DNA of 7,341 nucleotides from Bacteroidales bacterium (lineage in GTDB: Bacteria; Bacteroidota; Bacteroidia; Bacteroidales; UBA932), in the NCBI GenBank assembly GCA_017461285.1, contig JAFTYS010000091.1:1-7341 (forward strand), in the 5' to 3' direction. Below are positions 1 to 6,178 of the stretch, one piece after another. Position numbers and translations under genes: made by a program. Under the pieces are notes generated by a model. It worked only from the letters and a program-made list of their open reading frames with translations. It had not been told where the DNA came from and did not search any database. The stretch's first letter is position 1; the number at the start of each line of letters is the position of its first letter.

Positions 1-536
1 CGGTTGATGCTGAAACCTATTATACCTCCGATTATGCCTCCGACAGTAGCACAGACCAATAAGACTATCCCGCCCGGCTTATCCAGATTGATGAATTCAT
101 ACATGCACCAGACATACCAAGGAATGATAATAGCAGGGGCAGCCAGTCTTGTCCATTGGACATAATGTTTCCTGACACTGCCCAACGCCTCGGCCGTTTC
201 TACAAGATTGCCTTGAGAGAAGTCCATCCTGCCCAGCACAACATTCTGACGTATAGTCAATGCAAGACATACTGCCAACATGACTGTGGTTACAGCTACG
301 AACGGAAGAGAACAACCTAAAAAATAGAAACATATAGGGCAATAAATAAGAGCGAATATACCACCTCCTACCGTACCTCTTATTGTCTTGTGCAGATCAT
401 TTGCCTTCGACTTCATCGAATTGCGGATGTGCGTGTCGTTTATTATGTTCTGCTTCTCGAGTTTTTCCTTGAGGATGCTGATCTGGGAACGCATCTCTTC
501 GAGTTCGTGTGAAAGTAATGTATTGTTTTCCATCAT
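1..536 (-). CDS. Four-helix membrane protein following an ECF sigma factor (partial, 3' end cut by window edge)
   Basis: The reading frame is open from ATG at 536 to the left edge, giving 178 visible residues; the stop lies outside the window. A second ATG follows directly (533), so the start could be either. Residues 1-50 are charged and heptad-like (HELEEMRSQISILKEKLEKQ at 10-29), suggesting a cytoplasmic helix or short coiled coil. Hydrophobic segments follow at about 56-75, 77-95, 131-148 and 155-177, so at least four membrane helices are likely. The start lies 9 bases after the sigma factor stop, so the two are almost certainly co-transcribed. A membrane protein directly behind an ECF sigma gene is often its anti-sigma factor. 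However, the visible part has no HxxxCxxC zinc motif, so that role is inferred from position only. I do not recognise the family. Confidence 0.8.
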   Translation of the reverse strand, partial: MMENNTLLSHELEEMRSQISILKEKLEKQNIINDTHIRNSMKSKANDLHKTIRGTVGGGIFALIYCPICFYFLGCSLPFVAVTTVMLAVCLALTIRQNVVLGRMDFSQGNLVETAEALGSVRKHYVQWTRLAAPAIIIPWYVWCMYEFINLDKPGGIVLLVCATVGGIIGGIIGFSIN

Positions 537-545
537 CTGTTCATT

Positions 546-1028
546 TTACTTGTCTGACATATTCTTCAACTGTTCCTTGATTCTGAAAAGGCGCACGGAA
601 ACATTCTTGGCGGTGATGCCGACAATAGCCCCTATCTCGTCGTAGCTCATGTTCTCGAGCCACAGCAGGACGATGGCCCTGTCGAAAGGGCCGAGGCGGC
701 TGATGCGGTCCTGGAGCATGCGGACCTGCTTCATTTCTTCGGCCGAGTCGTCGAAGAGGTTGATGTTCATATCGAGGGGAACGCTTTCACCCTTGCGTTT
801 CTTCTTTCGTTCGGCCGAGATGCAGGTGTTCAGGCTGACACGGTATATCCATGTCCTGGCGCTGCTTTCGCCCCTGAACTTCGCAAATCCTTTCCACAGA
901 TTGACTAGTATATCCTGGAAGAGGTCTGCAACTTCTTCCTCATCCTTCGAGAACATGTAGCAGACCGTATATATGGTCCCCTTATGTTCACGGACGATCC
1001 GCGCAAAATCGATTTCCAATGTTTCCAT
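546..1028 (-). CDS. ECF-type RNA polymerase sigma-70 factor
   Basis: This 160-residue protein has the two-domain size of an ECF sigma factor. Region 2 spans about residues 8-75: DLFQDILVNLWKG (35-47) is the region 2.2 core-binding helix, and FRGESSARTWIYRVSLNTC (51-69) matches regions 2.3-2.4, which melt and read the -10 element. A basic linker (AERKKKRKG, 72-80) leads through an acidic segment to region 4 (about 104-157). Its helix-turn-helix, around MSYDEIGAIVGITAKNVSVR (127-146), would read the -35 element. The ATG at 1028 is preceded by AAAGGAA, a closely spaced Shine-Dalgarno-like stretch. The next gene is a membrane protein 9 bases downstream, the usual arrangement for a membrane-controlled sigma factor. 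Which signal or regulon it serves cannot be told from the sequence. Confidence 0.95.
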   Translation of the reverse strand: METLEIDFARIVREHKGTIYTVCYMFSKDEEEVADLFQDILVNLWKGFAKFRGESSARTWIYRVSLNTCISAERKKKRKGESVPLDMNINLFDDSAEEMKQVRMLQDRISRLGPFDRAIVLLWLENMSYDEIGAIVGITAKNVSVRLFRIKEQLKNMSDK

Positions 1029-1032
1029 TTCC

Positions 1033-1052
1033 TTTCAGTTTCTTTTCAGTTT
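1033..1052 (-). repeat. Two-copy 11-base direct repeat in the leader of the sigma factor gene
   Basis: The 9-mer TTTCAGTTT occurs at 1033-1041 and again at 1044-1052 on the plus strand, a period of 11 bases. Read on the sigma gene's strand this is AAACTGAAA twice, and the second copy runs into the ribosome-binding stretch just before the ATG. The spacing is about one helical turn, so it could be a small operator or a duplicated leader segment. Chance in A/T-rich leader DNA is a real alternative. Confidence 0.4.
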
Positions 1053-1132
1053 ACACATTAGACGCACAGTTCCTCCATTTGCTACAAAGATTTTTACGAA
1101 AAACGCAACACCCTACCAACCAACACATTACA

Positions 1133-1164
1133 TAAAATGCGTGCTCCCCTTTGGCGGCACGCAT
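1133..1164 (-). terminator. Hairpin terminator behind the CPBP protease gene
   Basis: A perfect 8-bp inverted repeat, ATGCGTGC (1137-1144) and GCACGCAT (1157-1164), encloses a 12-base loop. On the minus strand the stem is followed by TTTATG, a short and weak U-tract. It sits 44 bases past the protease stop and about 110 bases before the sigma factor start, where the prenyltransferase-protease message would be expected to end. Confidence 0.6.
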
Positions 1165-1207
1165 ATTTTACAAATCACTGACATACAGACAACTGCATTT
1201 TACAGAA

Positions 1208-1828
1208 TCATCCTATCGGGAACCAGATGAAGACCGCGCAATCCCAAAGGGCGTGGGAGATGATGATGGCTCCGAGCCTTTCTGGGAAGAAGCGGTAGGC
1301 CAGACCCCAGATGAATCCGGCCACGGCTGCCGCCATGATGAGCATGAAATTGAATTTCGACAGATGGACCAGACTGTAGACAAGCGTGGTCACGATAAAG
1401 CCCCAGTTCGGGTTCCAGCGCTGAGAGAGGTTCTTCTGGATATATCCTCGCCAGAAGATTTCTTCGGCCGGACCTATTATGAACAGCATGAGAAGGGTCA
1501 GGACCAGAGGATTCTCCCCTTCCTTCATGCCGTAGATCATGTCGACCTGCGGACGTGCAAAACCGAACATCATCGACGAAAGTCTGTCTCCTATCCAGAA
1601 GACGCCCCAAAGAGCTGCGGCCAAGGCAACGCCCAGAAGAACGTCTGACAGGCCGACACGGATATCCTTCCACCATCCTGGAGCGGCCCAGGTGGAATAA
1701 AGGGTCAGAGCGAGACCCGAGCAGGTCATCATGACCCAGAAATTCACATGCGGCGCTGTCCATGGCGAGAACATTATCGTCCACAGGACAGCTGCAAGGC
1801 ATATCCCGAATAAAGGCTTGTTCTTCAT
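1208..1828 (-). CDS. CPBP-family intramembrane metalloprotease
   Basis: This is a 206-residue membrane protein with the conserved motifs of the CPBP (CAAX protease and bacteriocin-processing, Rce1-like) family. EEIFWR (E122, E123, R127) is motif 1, YSLVH (H155) is motif 2 and HALWD (H192, D196) is motif 3. These are the expected catalytic and metal-binding residues, so the enzyme looks intact. About six to eight hydrophobic segments lie along its length, and the motifs sit in the last three or four. I chose the ATG at 1828, 4 bases after the prenyltransferase stop. An upstream in-frame TTG at 1855 would add nine residues and overlap the previous gene. The tight spacing suggests translational coupling. 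The substrate is unknown; bacterial members include bacteriocin-immunity and protein-processing proteases. Confidence 0.92.
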   Translation of the reverse strand: MKNKPLFGICLAAVLWTIMFSPWTAPHVNFWVMMTCSGLALTLYSTWAAPGWWKDIRVGLSDVLLGVALAAALWGVFWIGDRLSSMMFGFARPQVDMIYGMKEGENPLVLTLLMLFIIGPAEEIFWRGYIQKNLSQRWNPNWGFIVTTLVYSLVHLSKFNFMLIMAAAVAGFIWGLAYRFFPERLGAIIISHALWDCAVFIWFPIG

Positions 1829-1832
1829 ATCC

Positions 1833-2723
1833 TTAGAGGAAACGTGCAACGACAAAAGCCACAGTCAGCAGGAGGGAGAACATAAGCTGGAGATTGGCAG
1901 TCCTTACATCAAGGTCTGCAATCATTTGGACGCCTCCTTCAACAGAGTTCTTCATGGTCTGCGCGCATGCAATCGCTACAGGAAGGGTCATGAACACGAT
2001 GACGGTCGCTATCGGCATGAAGCCGGCAATAGAGCACACACCCACCCAGACAAACGGAAACAGCATCTCAAAGCCGTACAGGATGGCTGAAGACCTGGTT
2101 CCCAGGCTCATAGCCATGGTCCTGATTCCTGCCCTGGCATCAGTCGCCATGTCGCGGGTATTGTTTGAATGAAGGATACCGTCGGTGATAAGTCCCAGAG
2201 GAAGGGCGATGATCAGAACGCTTGGAAGTACGCCGCCTGCCACGACAAATGAAGTTCCGAGGGTTGGAAGGAATGCATATGCAAGCAGGATCACAAGATC
2301 ACCTAGGGCATTGAACTTAAGATATGGATAGAGCAAGGTACAGAGAACGCCTCCGATACCGATCCAGAGCAGAGGCAGTCCGGTAAGGGCCATCAGGGCA
2401 AGACCGCCCGCAGTAGCAACTGCTGTCAGGACAAGGGCAAGGGTCTTTATCTCCTTAGGCTCGAACATGCCTGTAGTCAGCGTCTTTGCACCGAATGTAT
2501 CATCTGCATCAACTTTCTTCTTGAAATCAAAATAGTCGCTCCAAGTATTTCCGGCTGCATGGAATATGATGATGTTGACAAGCGCCCATACGGCAAATCC
2601 CCAGCTGATTTCATATCCTCTCCAGAAAAGAAAGGCAGTAGTAACTATCACAGGCATCGCCGAAGCAGGGAAAGACCAAGGTCTTACCGCAATCATCCAT
2701 TCTCCAAAAGTATGTTTCTTCAT
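1833..2723 (-). CDS. UbiA-family prenyltransferase, MenA-like
   Basis: This integral membrane enzyme of 296 residues would transfer a polyprenyl chain from its diphosphate to an aromatic acceptor. In MenA that acceptor is 1,4-dihydroxy-2-naphthoate, the step that makes demethylmenaquinone. The N-terminal RPWSFPASAMPV (14-25) is typical of the family. The first Asp motif is SDYFDFKKKVD (62-72), with D63, D66 and D72 placed to bind Mg-diphosphate. The second is NNTRDMATDARAG (187-199), with N188, D191 and D195. About eight or nine membrane helices surround these loops. The asparagine that usually precedes the first Asp is replaced by S62, so it may not be the canonical MenA. The ATG at 2723 is preferred over an in-frame TTG at 2744. 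It is followed within 4 bases by the CPBP protease gene. Confidence 0.88.
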   Translation of the reverse strand: MKKHTFGEWMIAVRPWSFPASAMPVIVTTAFLFWRGYEISWGFAVWALVNIIIFHAAGNTWSDYFDFKKKVDADDTFGAKTLTTGMFEPKEIKTLALVLTAVATAGGLALMALTGLPLLWIGIGGVLCTLLYPYLKFNALGDLVILLAYAFLPTLGTSFVVAGGVLPSVLIIALPLGLITDGILHSNNTRDMATDARAGIRTMAMSLGTRSSAILYGFEMLFPFVWVGVCSIAGFMPIATVIVFMTLPVAIACAQTMKNSVEGGVQMIADLDVRTANLQLMFSLLLTVAFVVARFL

Positions 2724-2741
2724 AATCAGTTTAATTTCCTG

Positions 2742-2749
2742 CAAATATA
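2742..2749 (-). promoter_or_regulatory. Candidate -7 box for the prenyltransferase gene
   Basis: On the minus strand 2749-2742 reads TATATTTG, an exact match to the Bacteroidota -7 consensus TAnnTTTG, followed by C as is common. Transcription would begin near 2735, giving a leader of about 12 bases. No good -33 TTTG lies at the right distance; the nearest upstream TTG is about 28 bases away. The box is therefore plausible but unproven. Confidence 0.45.
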
Positions 2750-2752
2750 ATC

Positions 2753-2791
2753 AAAAAGATAGACTCTCTCTATTTCACAACAGAGAGAGTC
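2753..2791 (-). terminator. Candidate terminator hairpin between the HAD and prenyltransferase genes
   Basis: A perfect 9-bp inverted repeat, GACTCTCTC (2762-2770) and GAGAGAGTC (2783-2791), has a 12-base loop. On the minus strand the stem is followed by TATC and then a run of five T (2757-2753). It lies 100 bases after the HAD gene stop and just before the prenyltransferase -7 box, as expected for a terminator ending the isomerase-HAD message. The offset U-tract weakens the call, and a leader attenuator is an alternative. Confidence 0.5.
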
Positions 2792-2851
2792 CGCAATTCT
2801 AACCTAAAACTTAACCTATGAAAAAACTATTCGGTGTAAGTTTATTGCGAA

Positions 2852-2872
2852 TATTGTGCCAAAAGCACAATA
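2852..2872. other. Short hairpin just past the HAD gene
   Basis: TATTGTGC (2852-2859) and GCACAATA (2865-2872) form a perfect 8-bp stem around a five-base loop, 20 bases after the HAD stop. On the minus strand the stem is followed by TTCGC and not a U-run, so it is a poor intrinsic terminator. It may instead protect the 3' end of the message or pause polymerase ahead of the second hairpin at 2762-2791. Confidence 0.45.
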
Positions 2873-2892
2873 ACAAGTTTCAAAATTCATCC

Positions 2893-3591
2893 TTAAAGGA
2901 GAATCGGAACAATTTCCCGGATATTCTGAACTTCGATTATCCTTTCTGACTGCGGCATGTCCATCATCTCATGTACCCATATGACTTCATGAGGGGTATG
3001 GATGGCGGTTCCGCCGATGTTCACGACCGGAGCGATGTCCGATTTCACGGAGTTTCCGACCATCAATATCTGCGCCGGATCCATGTCGTTCTTGGCCGCA
3101 AGCTCGAGGTAGTTCTTCTCGTCCTTGTTCTCCATGACCTCGCAATGGTGGAAGAATTCTGCAAGACCGGATATTCGGTATTTGTTCATCTGCTCGGTAA
3201 GGTCGCCCTTTGTGGCTACAATCATCTTGTAGCGGCCCTGAAGGGCTTCCAGGGTCTCTCGTACCCCTTCGATGATCTCGAATTCATGGAAGGCAAGGTC
3301 GGTGATGATCTTCTTGACCCCATAATATATATGGTCAGGCAGGGTGCCTCCACAGAGTTCCAGGGCTGCATCGGTCATGCCTATCATATAGGTCTTGGAT
3401 CCATAGCCGAAAAGGGGGATGTTGTCTTCCTGCTTCTGCCAGAGCATCTGCTGGACGCCTTCTGGAGATGTATAATCCGCAAGAAGTCCGGCAAACTGCG
3501 CCTCCGCATTGCGGAAGAACTGCTCGTTCTCCCACAAGGTGTCGTCCGCATCGAAGAATATGGTATCGAATCTTCCTTTCAGACTCTCCAT
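2893..3591 (-). CDS. HAD-superfamily hydrolase (phosphatase)
   Basis: This is a cytoplasmic phosphatase of 232 residues. Motif I, FDADDTLW (13-20), supplies the nucleophile D14 and the general acid/base D16. Motif II is IVATKGD with T127. Motif III is a lysine in MENKDEKNY (K156 or K159). Motif IV is VGNSVKSD, with D185 for Mg. The roughly 100 residues between motifs I and II form a helical cap (C1 type), which sets substrate choice. All catalytic positions are present. The ATG at 3591 follows the isomerase stop by three bases (TAA GGC ATG) and the AATAAGG there can act as a ribosome site, so the pair is probably translationally coupled. The substrate cannot be deduced; small phosphomonoesters such as sugar phosphates or nucleotides are typical for this group. 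Confidence 0.93.
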   Translation of the reverse strand: MESLKGRFDTIFFDADDTLWENEQFFRNAEAQFAGLLADYTSPEGVQQMLWQKQEDNIPLFGYGSKTYMIGMTDAALELCGGTLPDHIYYGVKKIITDLAFHEFEIIEGVRETLEALQGRYKMIVATKGDLTEQMNKYRISGLAEFFHHCEVMENKDEKNYLELAAKNDMDPAQILMVGNSVKSDIAPVVNIGGTAIHTPHEVIWVHEMMDMPQSERIIEVQNIREIVPILL

Positions 3592-3594
3592 GCC

Positions 3595-4290
3595 TTATTC
3601 GGTCTTTGTGGTGTCGGCTGCCTCGGGAACTTCCGGCTCTGCTACGACAGGCCTGATGGTCTGGATGATCACATCCTCGTACGGGCGGTCATACATGTCG
3701 GTAGGAACGGCAGCAATCCTGTCGATGACGTTCAGACCGTCGATGACCTCGCCGAAGATCGAGTACTGGCCGTCGAGGTGGAGACATGCGTTCTCGTCAT
3801 GTACGATGTAGAACTGCGATCCTGAAGATGCCTTTGTCGGATTGGCCATATCGCCTTTGCGCGCAGCTGCAAGGGCGCCTTTCTTATGCCAATATTCGTT
3901 TACGAACTCTGCAGGGACGGTATAGTCCGGTCCTCCCTGGCCCCATCTGCTGATCATCGATGTATCTCTCGAATAAGGGTCGCCTGTCTGGATCATGAAT
4001 CCTTCGATAACTCTGTGGAAGCGTACTCCGTCGTAATAGTTCTCCTTTACGAGCTTCACGAAATTGTCTCTGTGCTTAGGGGTCTTGCTGTAGAGCTTTA
4101 CCCTCATGGTGCCGTGAGTCGTCACGATATCGAACTCCGGTTCCTGAATCATTTTAGTTTCCATAGCATTTGCTGTTGCAAGACTATCAGCCTGGGCATC
4201 CGCTGCCTTCTTTCCTCCGCGTGGGCCACATGAAGCAAAGGCGAAGATCAGGGCCGACAGAATTATTGTACCTGTTAATATTCTTTTCAT
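3595..4290 (-). CDS. Cyclophilin-type peptidyl-prolyl cis-trans isomerase, lipoprotein
   Basis: This is a 231-residue envelope foldase that would speed cis-trans isomerisation of prolyl bonds. The start at 4290 gives a clean lipoprotein signal: MKRILTG, a hydrophobic core, then the lipobox FASC with C21 as the lipidated residue. An upstream in-frame start at 4359 would bury this signal and overlap the divergent flippase gene. The residues after C21 (GPRGGKK) are basic, unlike the acidic surface-export signals known in Bacteroidota, so a periplasm-facing location is likely (inference). The cyclophilin domain runs from about 53 to 214. FHRVIEGFMIQTGD (91-104) contains the catalytic R93 together with F98 and Q101. 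SGSQFYI (156-162) and HLDGQYSIFGEV (171-182) complete the active site, with H171 where human cyclophilin A has W121. The last 15 or so residues are an acidic, proline-containing tail. The HAD gene follows by three bases. Confidence 0.95.
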   Translation of the reverse strand: MKRILTGTIILSALIFAFASCGPRGGKKAADAQADSLATANAMETKMIQEPEFDIVTTHGTMRVKLYSKTPKHRDNFVKLVKENYYDGVRFHRVIEGFMIQTGDPYSRDTSMISRWGQGGPDYTVPAEFVNEYWHKKGALAAARKGDMANPTKASSGSQFYIVHDENACLHLDGQYSIFGEVIDGLNVIDRIAAVPTDMYDRPYEDVIIQTIRPVVAEPEVPEAADTTKTE

Positions 4291-4300
4291 GGTCCGTAAA

Positions 4301-4330
4301 TTTATATCCCGACAAAAATAGTTAATTTTG
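4301..4330 (+). promoter_or_regulatory. Candidate promoter of the flippase gene
   Basis: TAATTTTG at 4323-4330 matches the Bacteroidota -7 consensus TAnnTTTG exactly. TTTA at 4301-4304, 18 bases upstream, is a near match to the -33 TTTG. The expected start of transcription is about 4337, two bases before the ATG at 4339, so the message would be almost leaderless. No Shine-Dalgarno sequence is present, which fits. Confidence 0.6.
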
Positions 4331-4346
4331 CGGTCATTATGGCAAA
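4313..4346 (-). promoter_or_regulatory. Candidate promoter of the isomerase-HAD unit
   Basis: On the minus strand 4320-4313 reads TATTTTTG, an exact TAnnTTTG -7 box. A TTTG at 4346-4343, 22 bases upstream, can serve as the -33 element; it lies inside the first codons of the divergent flippase gene. Transcription would begin near 4306, giving a leader of about 16 bases before the ATG at 4290. Confidence 0.6.
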
Positions 4347-5844
4347 TCCGTTGAAACAATTGGCAGGACAGACCATGATTTATGGTCTGAGCACCATCCT
4401 GGCCCGCATCATAAACTTCCTTTTCGTTCCCATCTACACCAGGCTTCTCAGTCCGGAAAGCTATGGAGTGGTAACCGAGTTCATGGCGTATATCGCTGTG
4501 CTGCAGGTCGTTCTGGTCATGGGACTGGAGACCGGCTGCTTCAGGTTCGCCAACAAGGAAGGGGTGGATCCGAAGAAGGTCTATGCAAACGCATTCGTGA
4601 CCGTGTTCTGCGTCAGCGCCACCTTCCTGGCCCTGATGATAGCCTTCGCTGCGCCCATTTCATCGGCGCTGGGCTATGAAGGCTACAGTTCATGCATAAG
4701 GTACGTGGGAGGCATCCTGGCCCTCGATTCCCTTACGGCCATCCTGTTTGCGAAACTCAGGCAGGAGAGCAAGGCGATGAAGTTCGCCATCCTCAAGACC
4801 GTAAAGATCATCACAGAGACCGCTGCCAATCTGGTGCTCTTCCTATGGTTTCCGAAGCATGTGGATTCTGCAGGATGGCTTCTGAACTTCATACCGGCCA
4901 CTCCGGATTTCAGCTACGTAATCTTCGCCATCTTCATCAGCTGCGTCGTGTGCGTCCTGCTGTTCATTCCTGATCTGCTCAAGTTGAGCTTCAGGATGGA
5001 TGGAAAGCTCCTGCGGCAGATGCTCGCATACTCGCTGCCGCTGATGGTCGCCGCCCTTCCGGGAGTCGTCAATGACTTCCTGGACAGGATCCTGTTCAGA
5101 TATTTCGACACCAATGCAGAAGCATGGAGGTCGTCGCTCGGTCTGTATCAGGCAGCCGTAAAGCTCGCCGTGATAATGAATCTGTTCATCCAGATGTTCA
5201 GATATGCCGCAGAGCCTTTCTTCTTCCGCAGGGCCCGGGAAAAGGACTCCAAGGCGCTGTATGCTTCCGTCCAGGAATATTTCACGGCTTTCTGCGGCCT
5301 TGTCTTCCTTGGAGTGATCCTTTATATTGACGTGATTGCGCTGATTCTGGGACCGCAGTTCCGCTCGGCTGTGGGCGTCGTTCCGGTCATGCTGCTGTCA
5401 TACATGATCCTGGGAATGCTGTTCAATGTATCGATGTGGTACAAGCTGTCTGGAAAGACCGATATGGCGATCTGGATCACATTGTCAGGTCTTGCCGTGA
5501 CCGCACTGGTGATCGTCCTGTTCATGCCGAAATATTCATATTGGGCCGCAGCATACGGCCACCTCGCCAGCTACATCGTGATGTTCGCCATCAGTTCCAT
5601 CCTGGGAGCGAAGTACTACCCTATCCCGTACCGCTGGGGCCGTCTGGGATGCATCCTGCTGCTCATGGGCGTCATCTATGGAGGATCGCTTCTGCTTGAC
5701 TCAGCTTTCTTCGCATCAGTGTCCCTCCCTTCTTCAGGAACCTCAGCATGGCCTTTCATAGCCAAGCTAGGCGTCCACACCCTCCTGATCGCCCTCTACG
5801 GTGCCGGAGCCTGGAAGCTGATACGCCAAAACCCTAAACAGTAA
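4339..5844 (+). CDS. Polysaccharide flippase / oligosaccharide exporter (Wzx-like, MOP superfamily)
   Basis: This integral membrane protein of 501 residues has about 12-14 hydrophobic helices, the size and layout of the polysaccharide transporter (PST/Wzx) branch of the MOP superfamily. Such proteins move undecaprenyl-linked sugar units across the inner membrane for O-antigen, capsule or other glycans. Family-like features are the N-terminal helix-loop QTMIYGLSTILARIINFLFVP (within 11-31) followed by YTRLLSPESYG (33-43), the charged DRILFRYF (249-256) in the central helix pair, and MFRYAAEPFFFRRA (286-299). The second half repeats the fold of the first, as expected. No glycosyltransferase or polymerase gene lies beside it, so its substrate is not indicated. 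The ATG at 4339 sits two bases after the predicted transcription start. A candidate terminator lies 220 bases past the stop. Confidence 0.92.
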   Translation: MANPLKQLAGQTMIYGLSTILARIINFLFVPIYTRLLSPESYGVVTEFMAYIAVLQVVLVMGLETGCFRFANKEGVDPKKVYANAFVTVFCVSATFLALMIAFAAPISSALGYEGYSSCIRYVGGILALDSLTAILFAKLRQESKAMKFAILKTVKIITETAANLVLFLWFPKHVDSAGWLLNFIPATPDFSYVIFAIFISCVVCVLLFIPDLLKLSFRMDGKLLRQMLAYSLPLMVAALPGVVNDFLDRILFRYFDTNAEAWRSSLGLYQAAVKLAVIMNLFIQMFRYAAEPFFFRRAREKDSKALYASVQEYFTAFCGLVFLGVILYIDVIALILGPQFRSAVGVVPVMLLSYMILGMLFNVSMWYKLSGKTDMAIWITLSGLAVTALVIVLFMPKYSYWAAAYGHLASYIVMFAISSILGAKYYPIPYRWGRLGCILLLMGVIYGGSLLLDSAFFASVSLPSSGTSAWPFIAKLGVHTLLIALYGAGAWKLIRQNPKQ

Positions 5845-6064
5845 AACACTGACTTCCAATTGCTTACAAACTCCAAGTGCCGCCAATGAAGAGCACATGG
5901 AATTTGTATATGACTGGAGATCAGCTGATTGCAGAAGCGGCGATATCCAAACCAGAATCCGCTGCACAGAACCTCTCCAAATGTGTATACCCTGTCTGCG
6001 CAGTAGCAGGATAGCCACATACGGCCTCGTAACATATTGAATATCCAATACTTACAAAACCACC

Positions 6065-6106
6065 TGTGTCTATCCCGTCCACGAATCGACTGGATAGACA
6101 CATTTT
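6065..6106 (+). terminator. Candidate intrinsic terminator downstream of the flippase gene
   Basis: A perfect 11-bp inverted repeat, TGTGTCTATCC (6065-6075) and GGATAGACACA (6092-6102), is followed on the plus strand by TTTT (6103-6106). Within the 16-base loop GTC (6077-6079) can also pair with GAC (6088-6090). This is a good plus-strand terminator. On the minus strand a weaker run of four T starts five bases after the stem, so it may work in both directions. Confidence 0.6.
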
Positions 6107-6121
6107 CCGGAATAAAACCAG

Positions 6122-6140
6122 TGGTTCGCTAACCGAGCCA
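6122..6140 (+). other. Small hairpin that pairs best in plus-strand RNA
   Basis: TGGTTCG (6122-6128) pairs with CGAGCCA (6134-6140) around the five-base loop CTAAC. One pair is a G-U wobble, and a second wobble (6121 with 6141) can extend the stem. These wobbles become A-C mismatches in minus-strand RNA, so if the structure is real it belongs to a plus-strand transcript. Confidence 0.35.
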
Positions 6141-6178
6141 TGGAAATAGACTTTTCATAGTGCAGGACACTGCTCTGA

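Noticed and set aside
1060..1080. GGAAC close to CGTC upstream of the sigma gene as an ECF-type autoregulated promoter
   Set aside because: The two elements are only about four bases apart on the minus strand, whereas ECF promoters need about 16-17 bases.
1085..1119. AATCTTTG (minus strand, 1092-1085) with an upstream TTGG as a promoter for the sigma factor
   Set aside because: The first base of TAnnTTTG is wrong and the spacing to TTGG is at the edge of the allowed range. It is too weak to call, although some promoter is expected in this gap.
1151..1802. Plus-strand and second-frame minus-strand open frames over the CPBP gene
   Set aside because: They are low-complexity, His/Arg/Ser-rich translations without motifs, while the CPBP frame has all three protease motifs.
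2971..3825. Long plus-strand open frame (284 codons) opposite the HAD and isomerase genes
   Set aside because: It lies entirely antisense to two genes with complete catalytic motifs, shows no family motif itself and crosses both their ends. Codon bias of the real genes explains it.
5886..6014. 42-codon plus-strand frame starting MKSTWNLYMTGDQ in the gap after the flippase
   Set aside because: It has no ribosome site, promoter or recognisable family. The opposite-strand frames are equally open, so it cannot be told from chance.
5796..6103. Overlapping minus-strand frames of 60-101 codons between flippase and tsf
   Set aside because: The translations are rich in Cys, Trp and aromatic residues, overlap each other and the flippase 3' end, and have no motif or start signal. 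Remains of a decayed gene cannot be excluded.
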